DNA of 64,000 nucleotides from Arthrobacter_B sp038069765 (GTDB lineage: Bacteria; Actinomycetota; Actinomycetes; Actinomycetales; Micrococcaceae): NCBI RefSeq assembly GCF_038069765.1, contig NZ_JBBPFS010000002.1, positions 558,001 through 622,000 of the forward strand, given 5' to 3'. Every line of letters begins with the position of its first letter. The first letter of the stretch is position 1. The notes below the pieces were generated by a model that saw only the letters and a program-made list of their open reading frames with translations, had not been told where the DNA came from and ran no database searches. A program made the position numbers and the translations under genes. This document shows, one piece after another, positions 32,412-41,421 of this stretch.

Positions 32412-33904
32412 CTGCCGCCGCCGACGTCGGCCGCCGCGGCCTCCGCTCGCTGGGGCCGGTGGTGTTTTTCCTGGCCCTGGTCGAGATCACCAGCGGCATC
32501 CTGCAGGGGTACTACACCCCCATCCTCACGGACATCGCCCGCAACCTGGACATCGCCGACGGCGACGTGAACTGGTTCGAAGCCGCCCAGCTGATGCTCA
32601 GCGCGCTCGCAGTCCCGGTCCTGGCGAAACTCGGCGACATTTACGGGCACAAGCGAATCCTGCTGGTCTCCACCGTGCTGACCGCGGCTGCTTCCTGGGG
32701 CGTGGCCTTCGCCCCGGACTTCTGGACGTTTCTCGCGGCCTGGTCGCTGCAGGGCTTCTACGTTGTCTGGCTTCCGCTGGAAATTGCGCTGATCTTCAGC
32801 CGCTCCGCCGCACTCCCGGGACGGGCCGCGCTGACCCGCAAGGCGGCGGGCCTGCTGGTGGGAGCCCTGCAGTTCGGCGTGATCGCGGGCGCACTGGCCG
32901 CCGGCGTGCTGGTGGAGCTCTTCGCCGGCAGGCTGGAGCTCACCCTGATGGTCCCCGCGGCGGCAGTGACACTGTGCATCGCCGCCGTCCACTTCGGCGT
33001 GCCCGAGACCCGGGCGCAGGAGCGCGCCGGCGGCGTCCTGGACACCGGGGGATTCCTGCTGCTCGCCGTCGGACTGCTGCTGCTGACCTCTGGACTGAGC
33101 TTCCTGCGGATCAACGGCCCCGGCACCTGGTGGGTCTGGGCGGTCCTGCTGGCGGGGGCGGCTGCCTTTGTGCCGTTTGTGCGCTGGGAACTGGGCCGGC
33201 CGGACCCGCTGGTGGACTTCCGGATGCTGCAGGAGAAGACCATGTGGCCCGTCCAGCTCACCGCCGGCCTGTTCGGGATTTCCGTCCTGGGCGCCCAAGC
33301 CCCCATGTCCACGTTTGCGCGCACCGACAGCCAGGTGCACGGCTACGGGCTGGGGCTCGACGCCGGAAGCGTCTCCGTGATTATCGGGTCCTATGTCCTG
33401 TCGGTGCTCATCGGAGCGCTGCTCTTCCCCGTCGTTTCGCGGTTCACAACGCCGCGGCTTACCCTCAGCGGGGCGGCGGCACTGGTGGGAACCGGGTATC
33501 TGCTTTTCCTGCCCTTCCACGACTCGCTGGCGCAGACCCTGACCAACATGGTCGTTGCCGGCCTGGGATCGGGAGCCCTCGTCGCCGCGCTGCCCTCCGC
33601 CGCGGCAGCCGCGGCGCCGCTCAACCGCACCGGGATGGCGACCGGACTGACAAACACCACCAAAACCATCGGCGGGTCCTTTGCCTCGGCGGTGTTCGGG
33701 ATAGCGCTGATGAGCGCGGCAACTGATGCCCTTGCCGGCGGTGCGGGGCTGCAGACGGCGGCTCCGCTCTCGGGCTACCTCACGGTGTGGGCCGTGTGCT
33801 CGGCAACAGGCTTCCTGGCCGCGGGCCTGCTGCTGCTGGTGCCGCGGCTGGCCTTTGCCGACGTTCCCCTGCCGGCCGCCGGCACCGGCACGACCGGTCC
33901 CTGA
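32408..33904 (+). CDS. MFS transporter, probably 14-helix drug exporter type
   Basis: A 498-residue membrane protein with about 14 hydrophobic segments, as in the DHA2 drug:H+ antiporter group. 'LAKLGDIYGHKRILL' matches the MFS loop 2-3 motif (GDxxGHKR). The GTG 32408 start overlaps the M20 gene stop by 4 nt; the longer open frame from 32333 is only a shadow inside that gene. The substrate is unknown. Its coupling to the peptidase suggests export or uptake of a related compound, but this is speculative. It converges with the SDR gene, with one base between the stops. Confidence 0.88.
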   Translation: MTAAADVGRRGLRSLGPVVFFLALVEITSGILQGYYTPILTDIARNLDIADGDVNWFEAAQLMLSALAVPVLAKLGDIYGHKRILLVSTVLTAAASWGVAFAPDFWTFLAAWSLQGFYVVWLPLEIALIFSRSAALPGRAALTRKAAGLLVGALQFGVIAGALAAGVLVELFAGRLELTLMVPAAAVTLCIAAVHFGVPETRAQERAGGVLDTGGFLLLAVGLLLLTSGLSFLRINGPGTWWVWAVLLAGAAAFVPFVRWELGRPDPLVDFRMLQEKTMWPVQLTAGLFGISVLGAQAPMSTFARTDSQVHGYGLGLDAGSVSVIIGSYVLSVLIGALLFPVVSRFTTPRLTLSGAAALVGTGYLLFLPFHDSLAQTLTNMVVAGLGSGALVAALPSAAAAAAPLNRTGMATGLTNTTKTIGGSFASAVFGIALMSAATDALAGGAGLQTAAPLSGYLTVWAVCSATGFLAAGLLLLVPRLAFADVPLPAAGTGTTGP

Positions 33905-33905
33905 G

Positions 33906-34817
33906 CTAGTCCAGGCCTTCGAAGACCCCGCCGGTGAGCTTGGTGCTGACGTCCCAGAGCCGCCGGGCTGCCAGGGCATCGCGGGCCTGCGGGGCCGGCG
34001 TCACCGGGGCGGGTTTGCCGCGCAGCTGGCCGGGACCGTCCGGCCCGTAAAAGTCTCCGCCCCGCACGCCGGGAGCAGTCGCGGCATAGAGGGTGGGGAG
34101 CGCCCCGCGGGCCCCGCTTTGGCCAAGCAGGCGGAAGAAGCCGCCGAGGAGATCCAGGGTGGCGGGGTGGTGCATGCCGGCGGTGAGGTTGGTGCTGGCG
34201 AATCCGGGGTGGGCTGCGGCGGCCACCAGGTTTTCGCCGCGGGCCTGGAGCCGGCGGTTCAGCTCGAAGGTGAACAGCAGGTTGGCCAGCTTGCTCTGGT
34301 TGTACCGCGCCCACGGCCGGTAGCTGTGTTCAGCGGCCAGATCGTCGAAATCCATCCTTCCGCCGCGGTGCGCCAGGCTGGAGACGGTGACGACGCGCGG
34401 AGCAGGGGCGGCGCGCAGCATCGGCAGCAGCAGCCCGGTCAGGGCGAAGTGCCCCAGATGGTTTACCCCGAACTGGAGCTCGAAGCCGTCGGCGGTGGTG
34501 CGGTGCGGGGTTGCCATGACGCCGGCGTTGTTGATGAGCAGGTCCACGGGCCGCTCCTGCGCCGCGGCAAAGGCGCGGACGGACTCCAGCGAGCCCAGGT
34601 CCAGCTGCCGCACCCGCACGTCGTCGTTCCCTGTTTCGGCTCGGATGCGCTGCATTGCCGCTTCGCCGCGCTTGGCGTCCCGGCAGGCCAGCTCCACGCG
34701 TGCGCCCTTCGCCGCAAGAACGAGGGCGGTCTGCAGCCCCAGACCGCTGTTGGAGCCGGTGACGACGGCGGTTTTGCCGCTTTGGTCGGGAACGTCGCCG
34801 GCGCTGTAGGTTCTCAC
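33906..34817 (-). CDS. Short-chain dehydrogenase/reductase (retinol dehydrogenase-like)
   Basis: A 303-residue NAD(P)-dependent oxidoreductase of the classical SDR type: cofactor motif 'TGSNSGLGLQ', 'LDLGS', 'NNAGVM', catalytic Ser in 'TVSSLAH' and 'YNQSKLAN' (Tyr and Lys). Arg in 'ACRDAKRGE' favours NADPH. The long substrate loop resembles retinol dehydrogenase-like members, whose bacterial substrates are mostly unknown. The GTG start at 34817 is supported by a TAGCAT -10 box 6 nt upstream, which overlaps the MarR gene stop. Confidence 0.9.
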   Translation of the reverse strand: MRTYSAGDVPDQSGKTAVVTGSNSGLGLQTALVLAAKGARVELACRDAKRGEAAMQRIRAETGNDDVRVRQLDLGSLESVRAFAAAQERPVDLLINNAGVMATPHRTTADGFELQFGVNHLGHFALTGLLLPMLRAAPAPRVVTVSSLAHRGGRMDFDDLAAEHSYRPWARYNQSKLANLLFTFELNRRLQARGENLVAAAAHPGFASTNLTAGMHHPATLDLLGGFFRLLGQSGARGALPTLYAATAPGVRGGDFYGPDGPGQLRGKPAPVTPAPQARDALAARRLWDVSTKLTGGVFEGLD

Positions 34818-34823
34818 GGCCGC

Positions 34824-34829
34824 ATGCTA
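34824..34829 (-). promoter_or_regulatory. Leaderless -10 box of the SDR gene
   Basis: TAGCAT on the minus strand, 6 nt before GTG 34817. Confidence 0.5.
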
Positions 34830-35294
34830 GTCCGCGCTGGCGGCCAGGCTCGCCAGTACCTTGTCGGTGAGGGACTTCAGCTGCAGGAGCTCCTCGCTGC
34901 TGAGCGCCGGGGAGAGCAGCTCGTGAATGCCCTGGACATGCGCGCGGCCCAGCCGGCGCTGCAGGTCCCGGCCTGCGTCGGTCAGCGCCAGCTCGACGCC
35001 GCGCTGGTCATTCTCGGCCGGACGGCGCTGGAGGAGCCCCTTGGCTTCCATCCGCTCCACCATGCGGCTGAGGCTGGGCTGGCTGATCAGCAGGTGCTCA
35101 TTCAGTTCATTCAGCCGGGTCCAGCCGGTCGGGCAGCGGGTGAGGTTGAACAGCACGTCATACTCGCGCATGGTCAGTTCCTTGAAGGCAGGATCCTTCT
35201 GGAGCCTCCGCATGACACCCACCTGGGTCCGGAAGAGGGACTCCCAGGTTTCGGCTGCCTGTCGAACGGGGACGCTGCTGGTATCCAGGGACAT
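34827..35294 (-). CDS. MarR family transcriptional regulator
   Basis: A 155-residue winged-helix regulator: 'TMREYDVLFNLTRCP', recognition region 'LLISQPSLSRMVERMEAKGLL', wing 'RRPAENDQRGVELALTDAG'. It probably forms a dimer that responds to a small aromatic or oxidant ligand. It lies between the SDR gene and the flavin monooxygenase gene, all in one direction, and a MarR-like palindrome stands before the monooxygenase gene. ATG 35294 is preceded by TAGGCT at 6 nt, so the mRNA is probably leaderless. Confidence 0.9.
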   Translation of the reverse strand: MSLDTSSVPVRQAAETWESLFRTQVGVMRRLQKDPAFKELTMREYDVLFNLTRCPTGWTRLNELNEHLLISQPSLSRMVERMEAKGLLQRRPAENDQRGVELALTDAGRDLQRRLGRAHVQGIHELLSPALSSEELLQLKSLTDKVLASLAASAD

Positions 35295-35300
35295 GTCTCT

Positions 35301-35306
35301 AGCCTA
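35301..35306 (-). promoter_or_regulatory. Leaderless -10 box of the MarR gene
   Basis: TAGGCT on the minus strand, 6 nt before ATG 35294; it overlaps the stop codon of the upstream monooxygenase gene. Confidence 0.55.
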
Positions 35307-36413
35307 CTGAAGAGAAGAGGCAGCGGATGTACGTGACGCCGCACTAAGGGCGGCTACCCGTGCGGCATGCGTGGGGCCGTCGGGGACATCGGCCGGGCGG
35401 CGGGCGTCAAATTCACGGCGCAGTTCCGGCAGGACGTACTCCCCAAAGAGGTCCAGCTGCTCAAGCACCGTTTTCAGCGGCAGTCCGGCATGGTCAATAA
35501 GGAAGAGCTGGCGCTGGTAGTCGCCGAAGTACTCCTGGAAGGACAGGGTCTTCTCGATGACCTCCTGCGGACTGCCCACGGTGAGCGGAGTCTGCGCGGT
35601 GAAATCCTCCATCGAGGGGCCGTGGCCGTACACCGGCGCGTTGTCGAAGTAGGGGCGGAATTCGTTCACCGCGTCCTGCGAGTTCTTCCGCATGAAGAAC
35701 TGGCCGCCCAGGCCCACCACCGCCTGGTCCGCGCGGCCGTGGCCGTAGTGCTCGTAGCGTTCGCGGTACAGGCTGATGAGCTGCATGTAGTGCTCCTTCG
35801 GCCAGAAAATGTTGTTGGCAAAGAAGCCGTCCCCGAAGTAGGCGGCAATCTCCGCGACCTGCGGCGTGCGGATGGAGCCGTGCCAGACGAAGGGTGCGAC
35901 GCCGTCGAGCGGCCGCGGCGTGGACGTGAAGTTGCGCAGCGGGGTGCGGAACTTCCCCTCCCAGTTCACCGTGTCCTTGTCCCAGAGCTGGCGGAGCAGG
36001 TTGTAGTTTTCCACGGTCAGCTCCACCGAGTCCTGCATGTTCTTGCCGAACCAGGGGTAGACGGGAGCGGTGTTGCCCCGGCCCAGGACCAGGTCCACCC
36101 TGCCGTCGGAGAGGTGCTGCAGCATGGCAAAGTCCTCGGCGATCTTCACCGGGTCATTGGTGGTGATCAGCGTGGTGGCGGTCGAGAGGATGATCCGCTC
36201 GGTCTGGGCGGCAATGTAGCCCAGCAGTGTGGTGGGGGAGCTGGCGTAGAACGGCGGGTTGTGGTGCTCGCCGGTGGCGTAGACATCCATGCCGATCTCT
36301 TCGACCTTCTTGGCGATGGCAACGGCCGACTTGATGCGTTCACCTTCAGTGGGCGTCCGCCCGGTGACGGGGTCGCGGGTGATGTCGCTGACGCTGAATA
36401 CGCCGATCTGCAT
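35304..36413 (-). CDS. LLM-class flavin-dependent oxidoreductase (luciferase-like monooxygenase)
   Basis: A 369-residue protein of the bacterial luciferase-like fold, with 'DVYATGEHHNPPFYASSP' near the N-terminus, 'ILSTATTLITTNDPVKIAEDFAMLQHLS' (split across residues ~70-97) and 'DLVLGRGNT'. It should use reduced FMN or F420; which one, and the substrate, cannot be read. ATG 36413 has GGAGG 5 nt upstream; the open frame to 36446 is not needed. A palindrome over its -10 box suggests repression by the neighbouring MarR protein. Confidence 0.9.
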   Translation of the reverse strand: MQIGVFSVSDITRDPVTGRTPTEGERIKSAVAIAKKVEEIGMDVYATGEHHNPPFYASSPTTLLGYIAAQTERIILSTATTLITTNDPVKIAEDFAMLQHLSDGRVDLVLGRGNTAPVYPWFGKNMQDSVELTVENYNLLRQLWDKDTVNWEGKFRTPLRNFTSTPRPLDGVAPFVWHGSIRTPQVAEIAAYFGDGFFANNIFWPKEHYMQLISLYRERYEHYGHGRADQAVVGLGGQFFMRKNSQDAVNEFRPYFDNAPVYGHGPSMEDFTAQTPLTVGSPQEVIEKTLSFQEYFGDYQRQLFLIDHAGLPLKTVLEQLDLFGEYVLPELRREFDARRPADVPDGPTHAARVAALSAASRTSAASSLQ

Positions 36414-36460
36414 GGTGTCCTCCAATGGTTGGCCGGCGGATGACAAATCTGCCTGCCCTA

Positions 36461-36482
36461 AGTATATGCATTTGCATGTACT
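36461..36482. promoter_or_regulatory. 22-bp palindromic operator before the flavin monooxygenase gene
   Basis: Half-sites AGTATATGCAT (36461-36471) and TTGCATGTACT (36472-36482) form an imperfect palindrome of the form AGTAyATGCA-ww-TGCATrTACT. A TATACT -10 box for the leftward gene is embedded in it. Size and symmetry fit a MarR-family dimer. Confidence 0.65.
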
Positions 36483-36537
36483 ACCCGTAACTCCGGCGGC
36501 CGGACAATCATTCCCGGCACCTCGTTCTGCGCCCGGC

Positions 36538-39500
36538 CTAGGCCTGGACCGGACCGGACTCGGCGGGTGTCCGGTCGGTGGAGTGGCGGTGCCGGTTTGC
36601 CCGCTTCTCCCGCGAGCCCTCCACCAGCCGGTACAGCACCGGCACCAGGATCAGGGTCAGCACGGTGGAGGAGACCAGGCCGCCGATCACCACAATCGCC
36701 AGCGGCCGGGAGATGAAACCGCCTTCGCCGGTAACGCCCAGTGCCATCGGAGTAAGCGCAAACACCGTCGCGAGCGCGGTCATCAGGATGGGCCCCAGGC
36801 GCTGCCGTGCCCCGCGCATGATGGCGTCGGACACGTTCATCCCCGGCCGGCCCTCGTGCGGGCGCCGGTACTGGTTGATCAGGTCCACCAGCACGATGGC
36901 GTTGGTGACCACAATCCCGACCAGCATCAGCATGCCCACCAGGGAGGGCAGGCCCAGCGGCACCCCGGTGACCAGCAGGAGCAGGATTGCTCCGGTGGCG
37001 GCAAACGGAACGGACACGAGCAGGATCAGCGGCTGGATCAGCGACTTGAACGTGGCCACCATGATGACGTACACAATGGCAATCGCTGCCAGCAGGGCCA
37101 GTCCCAGCTGCGTGAAGGACTCGTTCTGCTGGGTGGCGGCACCGGAGAGGGTGGCGGTGACGCTGGCCGGCAGCTCTATGTCCTCCAGCTGGGCCTGCAC
37201 CTCGGTGATCGCCGCCCCCAGGTTGTCGCCCGCAGGGGCCACGGAGACGACCGCGGTGCGCTCGCCGCCGGAGGAGGAAATCGACGTCGGCACATCCACT
37301 TCCTCCACCGTGGCCAGGGAGCTCAGCGGCACGCTGCCCGAGCCGGCCGGCACCGGCACTGCACTGAGCTGCTCAACGCTCGTAATCGGGGTGCCCTCGC
37401 CGATAAGCACCGGGAAGTCATCGGTGCCGATCCGGACGGTTCCGCCCGGGAGCGGGCTGAGCGTGGAGGCCACAAGCCCTGCAATCTGCTGTTCGTTCAG
37501 CCCGGCCTCAACGGCCTTGGCCCGGTCAATCGAAATCTGCACCACGGGGGAGGACGAGGAAAGGTTGCTCGTGACCTCGCCCGCGGACGGCAGCTTGGAC
37601 ATGGCCTCCACCAGCTGGTCGGAGGCCGGCTGCAGCTCATTCGGGTCTCCGGCGGAGAGGCTGATGTCCACCGTGTTGGAGGTGCCGAAGCCGCCGCCGG
37701 TGGTTCCCAGCGTGACGTTCCCGGCGTCGTCGTCCAGGTTCTCCAGTTCATTGCTGACGGTTTCCCGCAGTGCCACCTGATCCACGCCCGGTTCGGTGAT
37801 CACGGTGAAGGAGGCCACCGCGGACCCGCCGGCGGTGAAGGCGGCAAAGCCGGAGTTCGACGTACCCATGGTGACCTGGACGTCCCTGACGCCCTCGGTG
37901 CCGCTGAGCACCTCCTCCACCTCTTCGGCAGCAGCCGAGGTGGTTTCCAGCGAGGTGCCCGGCGGCATTTCCTGCCGCACGCTGAACGTGTTCTGCCCGG
38001 TGTCCCCGAGCAGATTGGTCTGCAGCAGCGGGGTCATGGCCGCGGTGCCGACCAGCACGACAAGGCCGGCGGCCAGGGTGTAGGCGGGGTGGCGCTGTGT
38101 GCCGCGCAGGATCGGCAGGTACCCGCGCTGCAGGAGGGTCCGGGACTCCTTGGCTTCCACTTCGGCGCGGTAGGCGGCAGGATCGGCGACCGGCCGGGAG
38201 GACTTCAGGAACCAGTACGCCAGCACCGGAACAATGGTCAGGGATACCAGCAGGGAGGCCAGCAGCGCCAGCGACGTGGTGATGGCGAACGGGCGGAACA
38301 GTTCACCGGACAGGCCGCCCACGAAGGCGATCGGCGCAAAAACGGCCACGGTGGTCAGGGTGGAGGCGGTGATGGCGCCGGCCACTTCACGGACGGCGGT
38401 CAGGATGGCGGTGCGCTTGTCCGTGCCGTATCCCAGGTGCCGCTTGATGTTTTCAATGACCACAATGGAGTCATCCACCACCCGGCCGATCGCGATGGTC
38501 AGGGCGCCCAGGGTCAGGATGTTCAGCGAGTACCCGAAGGCCAGCAGCCCAATGAACGTCACCAGCAGGGACAGCGGGATGGAGACGGCGGTGACCAGGG
38601 TGGAGCGCACCGACAGCAGGAAGACCAGGATCACCAGGACTGCAAACCCCAGGCCCAGGATGCCTTCGGTGGTGAGGTTGGAAATGGACTCCTCGATGAA
38701 GGGCGCCTGGTCGAAGACCACAGTGAACTTTGCCCCGTTGCCCAGCTCGTCCTGCAGCGACGGCAGCAGATCCAGCACCTCGTGCGAGATGCCCACCGTA
38801 TCCCCGGCCGGTGTCTTGGTGATGGAGACGGCAAGCGTCGGCTCCCCGTTGGTGCGCGTGATCGAGGTGTTTTCATCTTCGGTGATGTCCACGGAGGCGA
38901 CGTCGCCGATGGTCACGGGGGCGCCGTCGTCGTCGCTGCCGGAATCCCGGGTGGATTCAAGCGGCAGCGCGGAGATTTTCTCCAGGCTGTCCAGCGGGCT
39001 GCCGACCTGGATGGGCAGTGACCGGGTGTCTTCGGCAACGGTGCCGGCCGGCACCAGGGCCCCGCTGTTTTCCAGCGCCTCCGAGATGGCCGACGGCGAG
39101 ACGCCCAGGGCGGCCAGCGCCGCCTGGTCGGGAAGGATGGCGATGCTGCGGGTGGACCCGCCGGTGACTTCGGCGGTCCGGACGCCTTCGATCTTCTGCA
39201 GCCGCGGTACGGTCAGCCGCTGCAGGTCTGCGTTGAGCTCGGCCAGCGGCTGGTCCGAGGAGACGGCCAGGTACACGATGGGGAAGTCGCTGATGCTGCC
39301 GGCCAGGGACTGCGGGTTGGTGTCCTCGGGCAGCAGCTGCCGGGCGTTGGAGATGGCCCGGTCCACCTGGCCGCGGGCGCGGTCCAGATCGGTGCCGTAG
39401 GCAAAGGTCAGATTGATGGTGGAGATTGAGGACCGCGAGGTGGCGGAGGAGGATTCAAGGCCCTCGACGGCGGTGAGGGCGCCTTCCAGCGGTTCGCTGA

Positions 39501-39690
39501 CCTGCTTGTCCACCACCTCCGGGGACGCACCGGGCAGTGCCGTGATCACGGTGATCTGCGGAAACTCCAGGGACGGGATGAGCTCCTGTTTCAGGGAACC
39601 CATGGAGATCACGCCGAAGACCACCGTGAAGACGGTGATCAGGGCAATGAGCGCCCGGTTGGAGAGGGAAAGCTTGGCCAAACGGTCCAT
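36538..39690 (-). CDS. RND efflux transporter permease (HAE/SwrC-like)
   Basis: A 1050-residue RND permease of full length, with a first helix 'SNRALIALITVFTVVFGVI', two large extracytoplasmic loops and 12 expected helices. The proton-relay region in TM4 reads 'GRVVDDSIVVIENIKRH', with the adjacent acidic residues that the family needs. 'FINPL'-type porter segments and the final 'LVDLINQYRR' repeat also fit. No membrane-fusion protein or outer-membrane factor is nearby, as for Bacillus SwrC in single-membrane bacteria. It probably exports lipophilic drugs or surfactants. The start ATG 39690 has AAGGCAGG close upstream. It follows mqo after a hairpin. Confidence 0.93.
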   Translation of the reverse strand: MDRLAKLSLSNRALIALITVFTVVFGVISMGSLKQELIPSLEFPQITVITALPGASPEVVDKQVSEPLEGALTAVEGLESSSATSRSSISTINLTFAYGTDLDRARGQVDRAISNARQLLPEDTNPQSLAGSISDFPIVYLAVSSDQPLAELNADLQRLTVPRLQKIEGVRTAEVTGGSTRSIAILPDQAALAALGVSPSAISEALENSGALVPAGTVAEDTRSLPIQVGSPLDSLEKISALPLESTRDSGSDDDGAPVTIGDVASVDITEDENTSITRTNGEPTLAVSITKTPAGDTVGISHEVLDLLPSLQDELGNGAKFTVVFDQAPFIEESISNLTTEGILGLGFAVLVILVFLLSVRSTLVTAVSIPLSLLVTFIGLLAFGYSLNILTLGALTIAIGRVVDDSIVVIENIKRHLGYGTDKRTAILTAVREVAGAITASTLTTVAVFAPIAFVGGLSGELFRPFAITTSLALLASLLVSLTIVPVLAYWFLKSSRPVADPAAYRAEVEAKESRTLLQRGYLPILRGTQRHPAYTLAAGLVVLVGTAAMTPLLQTNLLGDTGQNTFSVRQEMPPGTSLETTSAAAEEVEEVLSGTEGVRDVQVTMGTSNSGFAAFTAGGSAVASFTVITEPGVDQVALRETVSNELENLDDDAGNVTLGTTGGGFGTSNTVDISLSAGDPNELQPASDQLVEAMSKLPSAGEVTSNLSSSSPVVQISIDRAKAVEAGLNEQQIAGLVASTLSPLPGGTVRIGTDDFPVLIGEGTPITSVEQLSAVPVPAGSGSVPLSSLATVEEVDVPTSISSSGGERTAVVSVAPAGDNLGAAITEVQAQLEDIELPASVTATLSGAATQQNESFTQLGLALLAAIAIVYVIMVATFKSLIQPLILLVSVPFAATGAILLLLVTGVPLGLPSLVGMLMLVGIVVTNAIVLVDLINQYRRPHEGRPGMNVSDAIMRGARQRLGPILMTALATVFALTPMALGVTGEGGFISRPLAIVVIGGLVSSTVLTLILVPVLYRLVEGSREKRANRHRHSTDRTPAESGPVQA

Positions 39691-39774
39691 GAGCCTGCCT
39701 TAGGGAGGACTGAACTAACGTAGATCGGCAAAACGTTCCGGGCAGGCGAACCGTTCCGGTGCAGAGTGTTCGAA

Positions 39775-39807
39775 GGACCGGGCCAACCGGATGGGTCGGC
39801 CCGGTCC
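39775..39807 (-). terminator. Hairpin between mqo and the RND gene
   Basis: Perfect 10-bp stem (39775-39784 with 39798-39807) and a 13-nt loop, 20 bp after the mqo stop in the direction of transcription, with a very short T run. Confidence 0.55.
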
Positions 39808-39827
39808 CACGGGTAAAACGGGTGCGG

Positions 39828-41318
39828 CTAGCTCAGGCCGAGGACGCGGTTGGTGTCCTTGGTGATGTCCTCGAGCAGCGACTCATTCTCGTTGAGCTTG
39901 ACGCCGTAGCCCGGGATCATGTCCTTGAGCTTGGGCTCCCAGCCGGGGAAGTCCGCGGGGAAGCAGCGCTTGAGCAGGTTGACCATGATCGGCGGGGCAG
40001 TGGACGCACCCGGGGACGCACCCAGCAGGGCGCCGATGGTGCCGTCGGCTCCGGTGATGAGCTCGGTGCCGAACTGCAGCACGCCGCCCTTCTTCGGGTC
40101 CTTCTTAATGACCTGGACGCGCTGGCCCGCGGTGATCAGGTCCCAGCCGTCGGTGACGGCGCCGGGCATGAATTCCTGAAGGGCAGCCGTCTTGCCTTCG
40201 CGGGTCTTCAGCACCTCGGTGATCAGGTACTTCACCAGCGACATGTTGTCCTTGGCGACGGCCAGCATCGGCACCAGGTTGTCCGGGCGCACGGAGCCGG
40301 GCAGATCCAGCAGCGAACCTCCCTTGAGGAACTTGGGGGAGAAGCCGCCGTACGGGCCGAACAGCAGCGAACGCTTGCCGTTGACGAACCGGGTGTCCAG
40401 GTGCGGGACGGACATGGGCGGGGCGCCCACCGAGGCCTGGCCGTAGACCTTGGCGTTGTGGCGGGCAATGATCGACTCATCCGTGGAGCGCAGGAACTGG
40501 CCGGAGACGGGGAAACCGCCGAAACCCTTGCCCTCGGGGATGCCGGAGGCCTGCAGCAGGTGCAGGGCGCCGCCGCCGCCGCCAATGAAGACGAAGCGGG
40601 CAGACACCGTGCGGGACTGGCCGGTGGCACGGTTCTTGACCTTGACGTCCCAGCCGCCGCTGGAGGAACGGGAAACGTTGTTGACCTCGTGGCCAAAATT
40701 CATTTCCACGCCGTTGTCGCCCAGGTACCCGGTCAGTTCACGGGTCAGGGCGCCGAAGTCGACGTCGGTGCCGCCGGCTACACGGGAGGCTGCAATCCGC
40801 TGCGAGGGATCCCGGCCTTCCATGATCAGCGGAGCCCATTCGGCCACCTTGGCGTGGTCTTCGGAGAATTCCATGGTCTTGAACAGCGGCTGCGCGCTCA
40901 GCGACTCGTGGCGGCGGCGCAGGTACTCGGAGTGCGCGTCACCCCAGACAAAGCTCATGTGGGGCAGCGGGTTGATGAAGTTGTTCGAGATATGGCCGGA
41001 AGAGACCATGTGGGACCAGAACTGGCGGGAAACCTGGAACTGTTCGTTAATCCCTACGGCCTTGGCCGGGTCAACGGAACCGTCGGCCGAGGCGGGGCTG
41101 TAGTTCAGTTCGCAGAGCGCGGCGTGGCCGGTCCCGGCATTGTTCCAGGGATCCGAGCTTTCCATGCCGGCGCGGTCGAGGCGCTCAAACAGGGAAATGT
41201 CCCAGTCCGGCGCCAGCTGCTTCAGGAACGCCCCGAGGGTCGCGCTCATGATGCCGCCGCCGATCAGCAGTACATCGGTCTTTGTTGCGGACGTGTCCGC
41301 GGGGCTATTAGCAGTCAA
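39828..41318 (-). CDS. mqo: Malate:quinone oxidoreductase
   Basis: Peripheral membrane FAD enzyme that oxidises L-malate to oxaloacetate and passes electrons to the quinone pool in the TCA cycle and respiratory chain. The 496-residue protein has 'LLIGGGIMSATLGAFLK' (FAD site), 'PWNNAGTGHAALCELNY', 'SFVWGD', 'FIGGGGGALHLLQASGI' and 'GASPGASTAPPIM', all typical of Mqo. It starts at TTG 41318 with GGAG 8 nt upstream. Mqo replaces or supplements the NAD malate dehydrogenase in many actinobacteria. Confidence 0.96.
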   Translation of the reverse strand: MTANSPADTSATKTDVLLIGGGIMSATLGAFLKQLAPDWDISLFERLDRAGMESSDPWNNAGTGHAALCELNYSPASADGSVDPAKAVGINEQFQVSRQFWSHMVSSGHISNNFINPLPHMSFVWGDAHSEYLRRRHESLSAQPLFKTMEFSEDHAKVAEWAPLIMEGRDPSQRIAASRVAGGTDVDFGALTRELTGYLGDNGVEMNFGHEVNNVSRSSSGGWDVKVKNRATGQSRTVSARFVFIGGGGGALHLLQASGIPEGKGFGGFPVSGQFLRSTDESIIARHNAKVYGQASVGAPPMSVPHLDTRFVNGKRSLLFGPYGGFSPKFLKGGSLLDLPGSVRPDNLVPMLAVAKDNMSLVKYLITEVLKTREGKTAALQEFMPGAVTDGWDLITAGQRVQVIKKDPKKGGVLQFGTELITGADGTIGALLGASPGASTAPPIMVNLLKRCFPADFPGWEPKLKDMIPGYGVKLNENESLLEDITKDTNRVLGLS

Positions 41319-41421
41319 CTTCGTATCTCCAGTCGCGAGGGCGCTAGCCCTAGAAGCGTATCGCTCCCGGGGCCCGTACTAAAATCACCCTCTTGCTTCC
41401 CGGAGTACGGGCGTCGGGGAG

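Noticed and set aside
36289..39021. 910-residue plus-strand open frame
   Set aside because: It lies antisense to the RND transporter gene, whose domains are unmistakable. Its product is Gly/Gln/His/Arg-rich low-complexity, a normal artefact of GC-rich codons read on the other strand.
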